The position numbers and the translations under genes were made by a program. Shown piece after piece: positions 8,233 to 16,647 of a stretch of 47,400 bases of DNA; the stretch's first letter is position 1, and each line of letters begins with the position of its first letter. The notes under the pieces are model-generated. The model did not search any database, had not been told where the DNA came from, and worked only from the letters and a program-made list of their open reading frames with translations. This stretch comes from Solirubrobacterales bacterium 70-9 (lineage in GTDB: Bacteria; Pseudomonadota; Alphaproteobacteria; Acetobacterales; Acetobacteraceae). The stretch is from positions 1 to 47,400 of the forward strand of contig CAJCJG010000084.1 in NCBI GenBank assembly GCA_903970625.1, read 5' to 3'.

Positions 8233-9591
8233 CTACTCCAACAGCGCCTTTTTGCCGTCGTAGTAGCCTTCTTTCGCAAGGATCGATTCCATACGTGTGC
8301 CGATTTCCTTGGCACCTTCCTCGGTCGAGATCTGGCCCAGCTCGATCTTCGATCCGAATTCGGCCACCACTTCGGAAATCGCCGGCCAGGCCGGGAAGCG
8401 CGGGCGAAATTCCGGCACGCCCTTCTGCCAGGAGGCAACCATCGGGTCGACGAACTTGTACTTCGCCTTGATATCAGGCTGCTCGTAGATCGACGAGCGG
8501 CCGGAGACGCCGCCCGCTTCGACATAGGCGCGCGCAATGTCTTCGGACGTCGCCCACTGGATGAAGATCCAGCCGGCCTTCTGTTGCGCCTCCGTGGCCT
8601 GCGCCGCGACTGCGAGGGAGAAGCCGCCGAGCGCCGGTAGGCGACCGGCCGGACCGGCCGGTTCCGGTGCCACGGCAAGGCAATCGCCAAGCTTGGATGT
8701 CTTCGGATCGGTCAGCGTGCCGTAGAACGCCGACCACTCGGTGATCATCGACACCTCGCCCTGCGCCAGCGCGTTCACCGCCTCCGAATGGTCGTAGGAG
8801 ACGACGCCCGGCGGCATGTATTTCAGCAGCGATTGGCGGAACTTCAGGCCGTCCTGGCTGCCCTTGGATTCCAGGTTGGACTTGAAATTCTTGTCGAGCA
8901 GCGAGCCGCCGAACGGCCACAGCACGCGCATGAAGCTATCGGCCGACTGCGTTTCGCCGCGCAGCGATTGCAGCGCATAGGCGTAATGCTTCTTCGCGGG
9001 ATCGGTCAGCTTCGGCGCATAGGTGGTGTACAGCTCCTCCCACGTCGCCGGCGGCTTGTCGAAGCCGGCCGCCTTCAGCTGGCACTGATTGTAGAACAGC
9101 AGGCCCGAGTAGTTGTCGAACGGCAGGCCGTAGACCTTGCCGCCCCACGAGCCGAACGCATCGAGCAGCAGCGGGAAGAAGCCCTTCAGGTTCAGGTTCG
9201 GGTCGGTGATCGCAGGATCGCTCGTGAATTTTTCGACCGGAACGATCCAGCCATTCTCTGCGAACTCGCCGATCCAGACCAGATCGACCAGCGCCAGGGT
9301 CAGGTCACCATGCGAGTTGAAGCTCAACACCTCTTTCTCGCGCGTGTTCTCGTAGGGCACGATCTCGTAGTTCACCTTGATGCCGGTCTTTTTCTCGAAC
9401 TCCGGCAGCAGCTTGATGATCGCGCGATAGCCCGGGCGGTCGAGGAAGATCACATTCAGCTCGGTGCCTTTGAAGGGCGCAGCCGCCTGTTCGATGTTCC
9501 ACGGTGCCGCATTGGCGGGCGTCGGCGCGAGCGTCGCCGCCGCGCCCGCGAGGGCAAACGCGCAGGCGGTTGCATACAGCAGTCTTCTCAC
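8233..9591 (-). CDS. Sugar ABC transporter periplasmic substrate-binding protein
   Basis: This is a 452-residue family-1 solute-binding protein (COG1653 type). A Sec signal peptide is clear: MRRLL, a hydrophobic core, then TPANA before APWN, with predicted cleavage near residue 29. The mature start (FKGTELNVIFLDRPGY, LLPEFEKKTGIKVNYEIVPY) is characteristic of sugar-binding proteins. The start codon is GTG at 9591, overlapping the dehydrogenase stop as GTGA, with GGGAGAG just upstream. It captures the sugar or polyol in the periplasm and delivers it to the two permeases that follow. Confidence 0.92.
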   Translation of the reverse strand: MRRLLYATACAFALAGAAATLAPTPANAAPWNIEQAAAPFKGTELNVIFLDRPGYRAIIKLLPEFEKKTGIKVNYEIVPYENTREKEVLSFNSHGDLTLALVDLVWIGEFAENGWIVPVEKFTSDPAITDPNLNLKGFFPLLLDAFGSWGGKVYGLPFDNYSGLLFYNQCQLKAAGFDKPPATWEELYTTYAPKLTDPAKKHYAYALQSLRGETQSADSFMRVLWPFGGSLLDKNFKSNLESKGSQDGLKFRQSLLKYMPPGVVSYDHSEAVNALAQGEVSMITEWSAFYGTLTDPKTSKLGDCLAVAPEPAGPAGRLPALGGFSLAVAAQATEAQQKAGWIFIQWATSEDIARAYVEAGGVSGRSSIYEQPDIKAKYKFVDPMVASWQKGVPEFRPRFPAWPAISEVVAEFGSKIELGQISTEEGAKEIGTRMESILAKEGYYDGKKALLE

Positions 9592-10637
9592 TTTTCTCTC
9601 CCGTTGAAGTTCAGTCCGTTCGGATAGATCAGGGCCTTGCCGTAGCCAGGCGCGTTGTCGGCCAGGGCCGCGAACGTGCCGGGCGTACCCGCCAGATCGA
9701 CCCGGTGGGTGACGAGCGTCGATACGTCCACCCGCCCCGAGGCGACCAGCGCGATGGCGCGCGGATAGACCTCTCCCATCCGCCGCGCGAACTTGATCTT
9801 AAGACCCCGCCGGCGCGCCTCAGCTGCGGGAAGTGTGTAGATGTCGCCGTCGGGAATGCCGACCAGGACGGCGCGGCCGCCGATCCGCGCGGCCAGCACC
9901 GCGTCGCGGAAGCCGAGCGGGTTGTTGGTCGCCTCGACGACCAGGGATGTGCCCTTGCCGCCGTCGACGGCGGGGATCTCGGCCAGGGTCGCGAACGCGC
10001 CGGCCACGCCCAGCAACTCGGCCATCGCGCGCCGGTGCGCCAATGGTTCGACGACAAAAATGTCGCCGGCCCCCGCGGCTTTCAGCACCTGGACGATCAG
10101 CAGCCCGATCGGGCCGGCACCCAGCACCGTCACCGTCTCCAGCAAGCGGGGCTTGGCCAGATCGACCGCGTGGATCGCGACCCCGAGCGGCTCCAGCATG
10201 ACAGCGGCCAGCGCATCAAGTGCTGGGGGAAGTTTCACGATTTGGGCGCGCGGCACCCACAATTTGGCAGTCATTGCGCCATCGATCGGCGGCGCGCCGA
10301 TGAAGGCAACGTTGGGACAGAGATTGGAATGCCCTTGATGGCACCATTCGCACTGGCCGCACGGCCGGGCCGGATCGACCGCCACGAGATCGCCGCGCGC
10401 GACCCCCAATTCCGGAACGTCAGCAGCGACATAGCCCGCAAACTCATGCCCCGGCACGAACGGTTCCGCGATCAACGCCGCGCCAATGCCACCATCTTTA
10501 TAATAGTGCAGGTCGCTCCCACACAACCCGACGGTTGCGACGTCGAGAAGGACTTCATCAGGCCCACCTTCCCTTAGATTGTACGATGCCACGCGCGCGT
10601 CTCGCGGGCCGCTCAAATAGAGCGCCTGATCGCCCAT
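9588..10637 (-). CDS. Zinc-dependent medium-chain alcohol/polyol dehydrogenase
   Basis: This is a 349-residue MDR-family dehydrogenase, first gene of the operon. The catalytic zinc ligands are visible in VGLCGSDLHYYKDG (Cys) and VPGHEFAGY (His-Glu). The structural zinc lobe is CGQCEWCHQGHSNLC (four Cys). The NAD-binding Rossmann motif is VTVLGAGPIGLLIVQVLKAAGA. It resembles sorbitol/xylitol/L-idonate dehydrogenases and should oxidise a polyol to a ketose, the first cytoplasmic step. ATG at 10637 is preceded by AAGGGAG. The position behind an AT-rich, palindrome-bearing promoter region fits a polyol-inducible operon. Confidence 0.9.
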   Translation of the reverse strand: MGDQALYLSGPRDARVASYNLREGGPDEVLLDVATVGLCGSDLHYYKDGGIGAALIAEPFVPGHEFAGYVAADVPELGVARGDLVAVDPARPCGQCEWCHQGHSNLCPNVAFIGAPPIDGAMTAKLWVPRAQIVKLPPALDALAAVMLEPLGVAIHAVDLAKPRLLETVTVLGAGPIGLLIVQVLKAAGAGDIFVVEPLAHRRAMAELLGVAGAFATLAEIPAVDGGKGTSLVVEATNNPLGFRDAVLAARIGGRAVLVGIPDGDIYTLPAAEARRRGLKIKFARRMGEVYPRAIALVASGRVDVSTLVTHRVDLAGTPGTFAALADNAPGYGKALIYPNGLNFNGREK

Positions 10638-10690
10638 CTCCCTTGTCCGCCCCCAATCCCGCGCCTCAACGACGCCTCATCCAGATGACG

Positions 10691-10731
10691 ATACAAATGT
10701 AAGGAAACACATGCAACTGCTGTGTTTGTAT
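10691..10731 (-). promoter_or_regulatory. Candidate promoter/operator region of the sugar operon
   Basis: This is the AT-rich stretch upstream of the dehydrogenase gene. Inverted arms ATACAAA (10691-10697) and TTTGTAT (10725-10731) enclose a second, nested pair AAACAC (10705-10710) and GTGTTT (10722-10727). Nested dyads of this size just upstream of the first gene could bind the operon's own SorC regulator. I do not see an unambiguous -35/-10 pair. The rest of 10638-10923 shows no gene. Confidence 0.4.
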
Positions 10732-10923
10732 AAATGCATAGGTTTTTGACCCACCCGTTAGTCACCGAGCCGTGCGAACGGCCGCTTCCGGGAAGCGCGT
10801 CCGCGCGCCGCAACGACCGAAAAGGGCGCAAAGCGGTCCTTCCGGCCAGCATGTGGAAGCTTTCGCATCGGTTCGGGGTCGGCGGTCCGGGGCGGTGCTC
10901 TGAACGGTCGCTGCCCATTACAC

Positions 10924-11640
10924 TCATCGCCGCATGCCCAGATGCTCGAGCAATGCCACCGCGCCGGGCAGATCGCCCCGCTGCTCCCGCAGCAGTCTCT
11001 CGCCGCCGACCGCGAAGACGGCGATCGCTGACAGGAGGTCGTGTAGTCGTTCGGGGGCACCGGCGTCGAACGGCAGCACGCAGCCGCCGGTGCGCTTCGC
11101 GAGATCCTAGAACGCCTCGGCATCACGGCGCGGAGCTAGGTCGGCCGTGTCGTGCAGAACAACCAGCTTGGTGTCCTGGGCGCCCTCTGAGTCTGCCAGC
11201 CGCCGCCCCCTCGACCACGCTCTCATCGAACACATCGCCTATATAGATGACCTCGCGAACTACAGGCTGCGTCAGACAGGCCGAGAGGATCGGCAGCACT
11301 CGGGTCATGCGGGCGGCGCACGCGACCCCGGCGGCGCGATCACGCAGCGTGTTGGCGTCGTTGGTGAATGCGGTCAACGTATGCACGCGGGCCGCCATGC
11401 ACGGCGAGCGCCACGACTCGTTCGCTCGGCAGCGTCTTCGCCAGCGCGTCCGTCACCAGCCGGGCGGCCGCCCAGGCCGCCTCGCGCGAGGCGGTGGCAT
11501 CGACGGCAAACACCAGCTGCGGCCGGGCCGGCGTGTCGGACTCCGCCGGTGGCTCGGTGTCGGACAGAGCCGAACGCAGCGTCGCCGACTCGGCGGTGGC
11601 TCTCGTCGCGATGCCCCCGCGCGCTTACCGGGAGGGCTGC
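10924..11640 (-). pseudogene. Degraded VWA-like protein gene
   Basis: Translating the minus strand across frames recovers a continuous protein-like sequence. It begins around residues LVFAVDATASREAAWAAARL, a VWA-type metal-site motif, continues with HTLTAFTNDANTLRDRAAGV and EVIYIGDVFDESVVEG, then LVVLHDTADLAPRRDAEAF and GGCVLPFDAGAPERL, and ends LLEHLGMRR before a TGA. The frame changes near 11395 and again near 11201-11212, and an in-frame TAG interrupts it at 11107-11109. The gene is therefore dead. Its 5' end is uncertain. The original function is unknown; the VWA call rests on the DATAS motif and the alternating hydrophobic strands. Confidence 0.65.
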
Positions 11641-11756
11641 TACCGCGCTCTGTATCGATCGCCGGCGCGCTCCGGAATGCGCGCGCAGCCACGCGTGTGC
11701 TGCCAATCCACTTAACCAGTCGGACAACGATCTGCTTCTTTGGGCAGCAGCCGGGT

Positions 11757-12335
11757 CTATGGAGCTTCGGTCCAGCTCTCGGAGAACGCCAGGGCGCATG
11801 TGCTGAAGGGTTTACCGTCGCGGTCTCGCGGCCAAGGCTGCCCCGCGGCCACGACACCATTTCGGGTCAATCTGGCCCCGAGGGTCGGAATCAACACGGT
11901 GCATACGCCGTACCGCCGAGCCGAATCGGCGTTCGGCTGCGTGTGGATTAACAGCGGTTCACCGACGCTATACCAGGTCAGGGCAATTTCCTCATCGCTG
12001 GTGTCCATGCGTTCGGTCCAAAAATCGCGAACATCGCCAGACTTGCTGAACTGTGCGTCGGTAACCGGAATGCTGAGATCGCTCAGCTCCGCGTTCAGCA
12101 TTCCCTGTACGGTCGATTGCAGCCACCGTGCCATCGCGATGTTGTCGGCGTAGATTCGCCAAGCGTCGTCGGTCAGCTCACTCTTCAGATACAGAACATG
12201 CCCCGGGCCGGCCGGCGAGAACAGGATGCGCCAAAAGCTCGCAGTTGTCGTGAAGGCGTCGCCATCCGCCCGGCTGAGCCGGATGAAGGGGTTCTCACCC
12301 GTCAGGATGACGCGGTTCGCATCGACCGTACTCAT
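11757..12335 (-). CDS. Conserved-looking protein of unknown function
   Basis: This is a 192-residue soluble protein without a signal peptide or membrane segment. I chose ATG at 12335 because GGAGG lies eight bases upstream; a GTG nine bases earlier is possible. It contains aromatic-rich stretches (ASFWRILFSPAGPGHVLYL, DDAWRIYADNIAMARWLQ) and ends YGVCTVLIPTLGARLTRNG and CALAFSESWTE. I recognise no family. Codon use is in keeping with the neighbours and the frame is intact, so it is likely real. It lies between the decayed VWA gene and IS3 debris, and its relation to the sugar operon is unclear. Confidence 0.6.
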   Translation of the reverse strand: MSTVDANRVILTGENPFIRLSRADGDAFTTTASFWRILFSPAGPGHVLYLKSELTDDAWRIYADNIAMARWLQSTVQGMLNAELSDLSIPVTDAQFSKSGDVRDFWTERMDTSDEEIALTWYSVGEPLLIHTQPNADSARRYGVCTVLIPTLGARLTRNGVVAAGQPWPRDRDGKPFSTCALAFSESWTEAP

Positions 12336-12593
12336 CGACGACACCTCCGAAATTGAGCAATCGCTCTGCTATCATCACCAGGCCCGTCAGAAGCGCAAAT
12401 CTTCCCACGCGTCGGTTCAATCCGCCTGCTCCAACGTCCGCGCAACGTCCGCGATCGTGGTCCGATGCAGGTCTCGCACCTGATCGGCCGGGTAGCGGCG
12501 GGCCCGGTGAGAGGTGGCCGGGCAAATTCGGACAGCCCGATAAGTGGAAAATCTGCCTGAGAGCGGCGAGAATGCCGCGGATCAGGAGCGACA

Positions 12594-12866
12594 ATGGCAA
12601 GACGAGCACGTCGCACGCATAATCCGGCTTTCAAGGCGAAGGTGGCACTGGCTGCCATCAAGGGCGAAAAGACGCTGGCCGAACTGGCGCAGCATTATGA
12701 TGTTCACCCCAACCAGATTACGGCGTGGCGGGCTCAGGTGCTTGGGGGTGCCGCCGAGTTGTTCGGTGGCGAGGCGGTCGCGGCCGCGCCGGCGGTGGAC
12801 ATCAAGGTTCTTCACGCCAAGTTCGGCGAACTGACGCTGGAGAACGATTTTTTGGCCGGTTGGAGT
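12594..12866 (+). pseudogene. Truncated IS3-family orfA (second IS3 type)
   Basis: The start MARRARRTHNPAFKAKVALA and the stretch GEKTLAELAQHYDVHPNQIT are the HTH region of an IS3-type orfA, distinct from the complete element next door. Reading runs to LTLENDFLAG, just where the conserved ENDFL motif normally continues, and is then cut by the left end of the complete IS3. The rest of orfA and all of orfB are missing and do not reappear beyond the inserted element. The 250 bp before it (12345-12593) show no gene and probably include this element's lost end. Confidence 0.8.
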
Positions 12867-12920
12867 TGAAGTTGACCCGGTTTGGTGGAGCCGTTCAGGC
12901 TTTCAATCGGAGGCTTCACG

Positions 12921-13244
12921 ATGCCCAAGACCCGCCCGCCTTATTCGCCTGAGTTCCGTCGCCAGATGGTCGAGCTGGTCCGCGCCGGTCGCGATCCTGC
13001 TGACCTTGCCCGCGAGTTCGAACCGACGGCGCAGTCGATCTGCCACTGGGTGACGCAAGCGGACCGGCAGGAAGGCCGCCGGGAGGAGAAAGGTGATGGG
13101 CTGGCCGCGGCCGAGCGCGACGAACTCGCCCGGCTGCGGCGCGAGAACAAGCAGCTGCGGCTGGAGCGCGACATCCTCTCTCGAGCGGCGGCCTGGTTCG
13201 CACGCGAGACCGGCGCGATCCCGTCCGGGTCTTCGAATTCATGA
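12921..13244 (+). CDS. IS3-family transposase orfA
   Basis: This 107-residue protein has an HTH_Tnp_1-type N-terminus (PKTRPPYSPEFRRQMVELVR, then ADLAREFEPTAQSICHWV). A leucine-zipper-like tail (DELARLRRENKQLRLERDIL) follows, typical of IS3 orfA. ATG at 12921 follows GGAGG by seven bases. Its stop overlaps the orfB ATG as ATGA, so orfB may be made by coupling or by frameshifting into a fusion. Confidence 0.9.
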   Translation: MPKTRPPYSPEFRRQMVELVRAGRDPADLAREFEPTAQSICHWVTQADRQEGRREEKGDGLAAAERDELARLRRENKQLRLERDILSRAAAWFARETGAIPSGSSNS

Positions 13245-14104
13245 GCGCGAACCAGGCGACCTTTCCGATTGCGGTCATGGCACGCGTGCTTGGCGTGTCG
13301 GAGTCTGGCTTTCATGCCTGGCGCCAGCGTTCGTCCTCAGCGCGTGCGGTTGCCGACAAGATGCTGTTGAAGCGGGTGCGAACCATCCACGCCAGTTCGC
13401 GCGAGACCTACGGTGTGCCACGCGTGCATGCCGAACTGCGCGCCGCCGGAGAAAAGCACGGTCGCAAGCGGATCGCGCGGCTGATGCGCGTGGCGGGTCT
13501 GGTCGGCGCCAGCCGCCGCCGGACCGGTGTGACGACAACACGGCGCGACAAGGACGCACGGCCGGCGCCTGATCTGGTGGACCGTAACTTCGTGGCGTCG
13601 CAGCCGAACCAGCTCTGGGTCGCCGACATCACCTTCGTGCCGACGGCGAGCGGCTTCCTCTATCTCGCTGTCGTGCTGGATGCCTGGAGCCGCAAGATCG
13701 TTGGCTGGTCGATGGCCAACCATCTGCGCGCCGAGTTGGTGATTGATGCATTGGAGATGGCGGTCGGCCAACGCCAACCCGGCGGCGTCATCCATCACAG
13801 CGACCAAGGCAGCCAATATACCTCTCTGGCCTTCGGCAAGCGCTGCCAGGAGGCCGGTGTGCGGCCGTCCATGGGATCGGTCGGCGATGCCTACGACAAC
13901 GCCATGTGCGAGAGATTCTTCGCCACGCTCGAATGCGAATTGCTCGACAGGCGCCGATTTGCGTCCCAGGCCGAGGCGCGCATGGCCTGTTTCAGCTTCA
14001 TCGAAGGCTGGTACAACCCTGTCCGGCTGCACTCCGCGTTGGGCTACAGGTCGCCCATGGCCTACGAAGCAGCACAGGAGGAAGTAGCCGCAGAACCGAA
14101 ATAA
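13241..14104 (+). CDS. IS3-family transposase orfB (DDE integrase)
   Basis: This 287-residue protein has an N-terminal HTH_21-like region ([14 protein letters not shown]) and an rve integrase core. The catalytic acids lie in [24 protein letters not shown] and [16 protein letters not shown], giving an intact DD(35)E set. The C-terminal motif [16 protein letters not shown] is diagnostic of IS3. The frame is undamaged, so the element may still be mobile. Confidence 0.93.
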   Translation: MSANQATFPIAVMARVLGVSESGFHAWRQRSSSARAVADKMLLKRVRTIHASSRETYGVPRVHAELRAAGEKHGRKRIARLMRVAGLVGASRRRTGVTTTRRDKDARPAPDLVDRNFVASQPNQLWVADITFVPTASGFLYLAVVLDAWSRKIVGWSMANHLRAELVIDALEMAVGQRQPGGVIHHSDQGSQYTSLAFGKRCQEAGVRPSMGSVGDAYDNAMCERFFATLECELLDRRRFASQAEARMACFSFIEGWYNPVRLHSALGYRSPMAYEAAQEEVAAEPK

Positions 14105-14147
14105 CCAACTCCCTCACCACTCCACGAAAGCGGGGCAGCTTCACCGG

Positions 14148-15227
14148 ATGGGCAGCGACGCTCATCGGGCTGCCGCGCCGCCGGAGGGCGCCGCGCTCGG
14201 CGGGGCGCACGAGTCGGAGCCGCAGGTCAGTTTCCGTCACGTCGGCAAGCAGTTCCGTCCGCGCTTCGGGCGGAGCGTGACGGCGCTGGAGGACATCAGT
14301 TTTGACGTCCGGCGCGGTGAGATTTTTGGCATCATCGGCCGCAGCGGCGCCGGAAAATCCACCCTGATCCGCTTGGTGAACGGGCTGGAAAAGCCCACCA
14401 CCGGCCAGGTTATGGTGGACGGCGTCGATGTCGGTTCGCAGGGCAATGCCGGTCTGACCGCCCTGCGGCGGCGGGTCGGCATGGTATTCCAGGGCTTCAA
14501 TCTGCTTGCCTCCCGCACGGTCGAAGACAACGTGGCACTGCCGCTTCGGTTGACCGGCACCGGCTTGGCCGAGGCGCGGCGGCGCGCATGCGAGGTGCTG
14601 GACCTGGTGGGCCTGGCCGACAAGGCGCGCGCCTATCCCGCCCGGTTGTCCGGCGGGCAGAAGCAGCGGACCGGGATCGCCCGCGCGCTGGTGCAGCAGC
14701 CGGACCTGCTGCTGTCGGACGAAGCCACCTCCGCGCTGGACCCGGAAACCACCGCCGGAATCCTGGCGTTGCTGCGGGACATCAATCGCACCCTGGGCCT
14801 GACCATCCTGCTGATCACGCACGAGATGGATGTGATCCGCCGCGTCGCCGGCCGCGTCGCGGTGCTGGAGGGTGGGCGGATCGTCGAGATCGGCCATGCG
14901 TGGCAAGTCTTCGCCGCCCCGCGCCACGCCGCGACTCGCGCCATGCTCGCGCCGGTCCATGGCGCGCCGGGCGGCCTGACCGGCATCGAAGCGGGCCACA
15001 CACTGTTCGCGATCACCCAGTCCGGCGATGATCCGCCGCTGGATCTCACGGCGCTCGCCGCACCACTGGGGCAGGGTGGGCGACTGCTGGGCAACTTTGC
15101 TGGAGAACAGGCTGGCCGCAACGCGACACATCTCCTGCTGTCTGCTGCCACCGACGATGTGGCCGCCTGTCTGAGCAGGCTGCGCGCCGTGGCGCCGACG
15201 GCCGAGGTACTTCCCTATGCCGGGTAG
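14148..15227 (+). CDS. MetN-like ABC transporter ATP-binding protein
   Basis: This 359-residue ATPase of the methionine-uptake (MetN) type has Walker [10 protein letters not shown] (about residues 66-74), Q-loop [14 protein letters not shown], signature [15 protein letters not shown] and Walker [15 protein letters not shown]-terminal segment from about residue 270 is in the position of the MetN NIL domain. It precedes a MetI-like permease by an 11-bp overlap. The start sits only 5 bp beyond the IS3 right end, so the insertion has removed the native promoter and upstream region. Expression would depend on read-through or an IS-borne promoter. A MetQ-type binding protein is not present nearby. 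With TenA downstream, the cargo might be a thiamine-related pyrimidine rather than methionine. Confidence 0.85.
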   Translation: MGSDAHRAAAPPEGAALGGAHESEPQVSFRHVGKQFRPRFGRSVTALEDISFDVRRGEIFGIIGRSGAGKSTLIRLVNGLEKPTTGQVMVDGVDVGSQGNAGLTALRRRVGMVFQGFNLLASRTVEDNVALPLRLTGTGLAEARRRACEVLDLVGLADKARAYPARLSGGQKQRTGIARALVQQPDLLLSDEATSALDPETTAGILALLRDINRTLGLTILLITHEMDVIRRVAGRVAVLEGGRIVEIGHAWQVFAAPRHAATRAMLAPVHGAPGGLTGIEAGHTLFAITQSGDDPPLDLTALAAPLGQGGRLLGNFAGEQAGRNATHLLLSAATDDVAACLSRLRAVAPTAEVLPYAG

Positions 15228-15869
15228 CCTGCTGGAACTGTTTTGGATCGCGCTGAAGGAGACCGCCGTGATGATCGGCGTCTCCAGCGGCTTGGCGCTG
15301 CTGATCGGGCTGCCGATCGGCCTGTTGCTGGTGGCCACCACGCCCGGCGGGCTGCTGCCGGCGCGCTGGCTGAACTGGCCGCTCGGCGGGCTGGTCAACG
15401 CCATTCGCTCGACGCCGTTCATCATCCTGCTGGTCGCGCTGATCCCGCTGACGCGACTGATTGCCGGTACGAGTATCGGGCTGTGGGCCGCCGTGGTGCC
15501 GCTGACCATTGCCGCTGCGCCGTTCTTCGCGCGCCTCGCCGAGTGTCGCTGCGCGACGTGCAACCCGGCCTGATCGAGGCTGCGAAGGCCATGGGCGCGC
15601 AACGCTGGCAGATTTTCTGGTTCGTGCTGCTGCCCGAGGCGTTGCCCAGCCTGATCGCCGGGTTCACGATCACCCTGGTCTCCATGATCAACGCCTCCGC
15701 GATGGCCGGCGCAGTCGGTGCAGGCGGGCTTGGCGATCTGGCGATGCGCTTCGGCTACCAGCGCTTCGACAACCGGGTGATGGCCGAAGTTGTCATCACG
15801 TTGGTAGTGATCGTCACCTTGGTGCAATGGCTAGGCGATCTCGCCGCGCGGCATTTCGACCGTCGCTGA
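15217..15869 (+). pseudogene. MetI-like ABC permease, frameshifted
   Basis: The first half ([20 protein letters not shown] to AAAPFFARLAE) and the second half (SLRDVQPGLIEAAKAMGAQR to LGDLAARHFDRR) together make one normal MetI-type permease of about 217 residues. They lie in different frames. After GAG at 15541-15543 the expected GTG TCG CTG reads TGTCGCTG, so one G appears to be missing. The unshifted reading stops soon after, losing the EAA loop (IEAAKAMGAQRWQIFWFVLL) that contacts the ATPase. The gene is either inactivated or contains a sequencing error; the rest is well preserved, so any mutation is recent. Confidence 0.85.
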
Positions 15870-15936
15870 TGTCGATGCGGTGGGAGACCGGGTGCGCACC
15901 GCTTGCAGCCGGCCGCAACGGCGGACAAATTGAGCC

Positions 15937-16626
15937 ATGACGGACACACCGCTCCCTCTCGAACAGGGCCTGTTTGGACGTCTCCGGCGTGACGCCGGAG
16001 CGCTATGGGAGGGCTATGTCGCGCACGATTTCGTCCGTGCGCTCGGGAAGGGCACGTTGCCGGACGCCGCATTCCGGAACTTCCTCGTCCAAGACTACCT
16101 TTTTCTGATCCATTTCGCTCGGGCACACGCGCTCGCCGGCTTCAAGGCCACGCACCTCGCCGATATCCGCGCCGCTGCCGCAGCGGTCACCGCCATCGTC
16201 GATGTGGAGATGCCGCTGCACGTCTCCTACTGCGCCGGCTGGGGGCTGAGCGAGCAAGAGATGGCCAATGCCCCCGAGGCGCTGGAGACGATGGCCTACA
16301 CGCGGTTCGTGTTCGAGCGCGGTCTCGCCGGCGATCTCCTCGATTTACAGGTGGCGCTCGCCCCCTGCGTCGTCGGCTATGGTGAGAGCGGCGAGCGGCT
16401 GCTCGTGGATCCGGCCACTCGGCGCGACGGCAATCCGTACGACGAGTGGATCGCCGCCTACACCAGCGAGGCTTATCGCGACACAGTACGGGATGCGATC
16501 GCGACGCTCGACCGGCTCGGGGAGTCGTATGGCGCGGCGGCGCGTTACCCGCAGCTACTTGCCACCTTCGTGGCAGCGACACGACTGGAAACGGCGTTCT
16601 GGGACATGGCCTGGCGGCCGGGTTGA
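15937..16626 (+). CDS. tenA: TenA/thiaminase II family protein
   Basis: This is a 229-residue all-helical TenA-type protein. Family members hydrolyse aminopyrimidine products of thiamine breakdown to salvage HMP. Active-site elements are visible: Asp/Tyr in FLVQDYLFLIHFARA, the nucleophile Cys in LAPCVVGYGESG (about residue 148), and Glu in RLETAFWDMAW near the C-terminus. It follows the MetN/MetI-like pair on the same strand by 67 bp, suggesting one transcript for uptake and salvage. No TPP-riboswitch-like sequence is visible upstream. Confidence 0.88.
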   Translation: MTDTPLPLEQGLFGRLRRDAGALWEGYVAHDFVRALGKGTLPDAAFRNFLVQDYLFLIHFARAHALAGFKATHLADIRAAAAAVTAIVDVEMPLHVSYCAGWGLSEQEMANAPEALETMAYTRFVFERGLAGDLLDLQVALAPCVVGYGESGERLLVDPATRRDGNPYDEWIAAYTSEAYRDTVRDAIATLDRLGESYGAAARYPQLLATFVAATRLETAFWDMAWRPG

Positions 16627-16647
16627 TCGGGTTTCCGATTGAAGCAC

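Larger units (their letters stand above)
12867..14143 (+). mobile_element. Complete IS3-family insertion sequence (1277 bp)
   Basis: The left end TGAAGTTGACCCGGTTTGG and the inverted right end (reverse complement TGAAGCTGCCCCGCTTTCG) are imperfect terminal repeats of about 25 bp ending in TG/CA. They enclose orfA and orfB. No direct target repeat is visible: the left flank ends GGAGT and the right flank begins CCGGA. This suggests a deletion or recombination after insertion. The eight bases before the left end (GTTGGAGT) are nearly repeated before the solo left end at 1226 (GTTGAAGT), so the precise left boundary could be slightly further out. Confidence 0.85.

Noticed and set aside
13998-15827. 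609-codon minus-strand frame opposite the MetN/MetI-like genes
   Set aside because: It spans an IS boundary and two recognisable plus-strand genes, and has His/Gln/Arg-rich shadow composition.
15870-15936. Possible TPP riboswitch before tenA
   Set aside because: The short spacer lacks the conserved THI-box CTGAGA and the downstream conserved segment.
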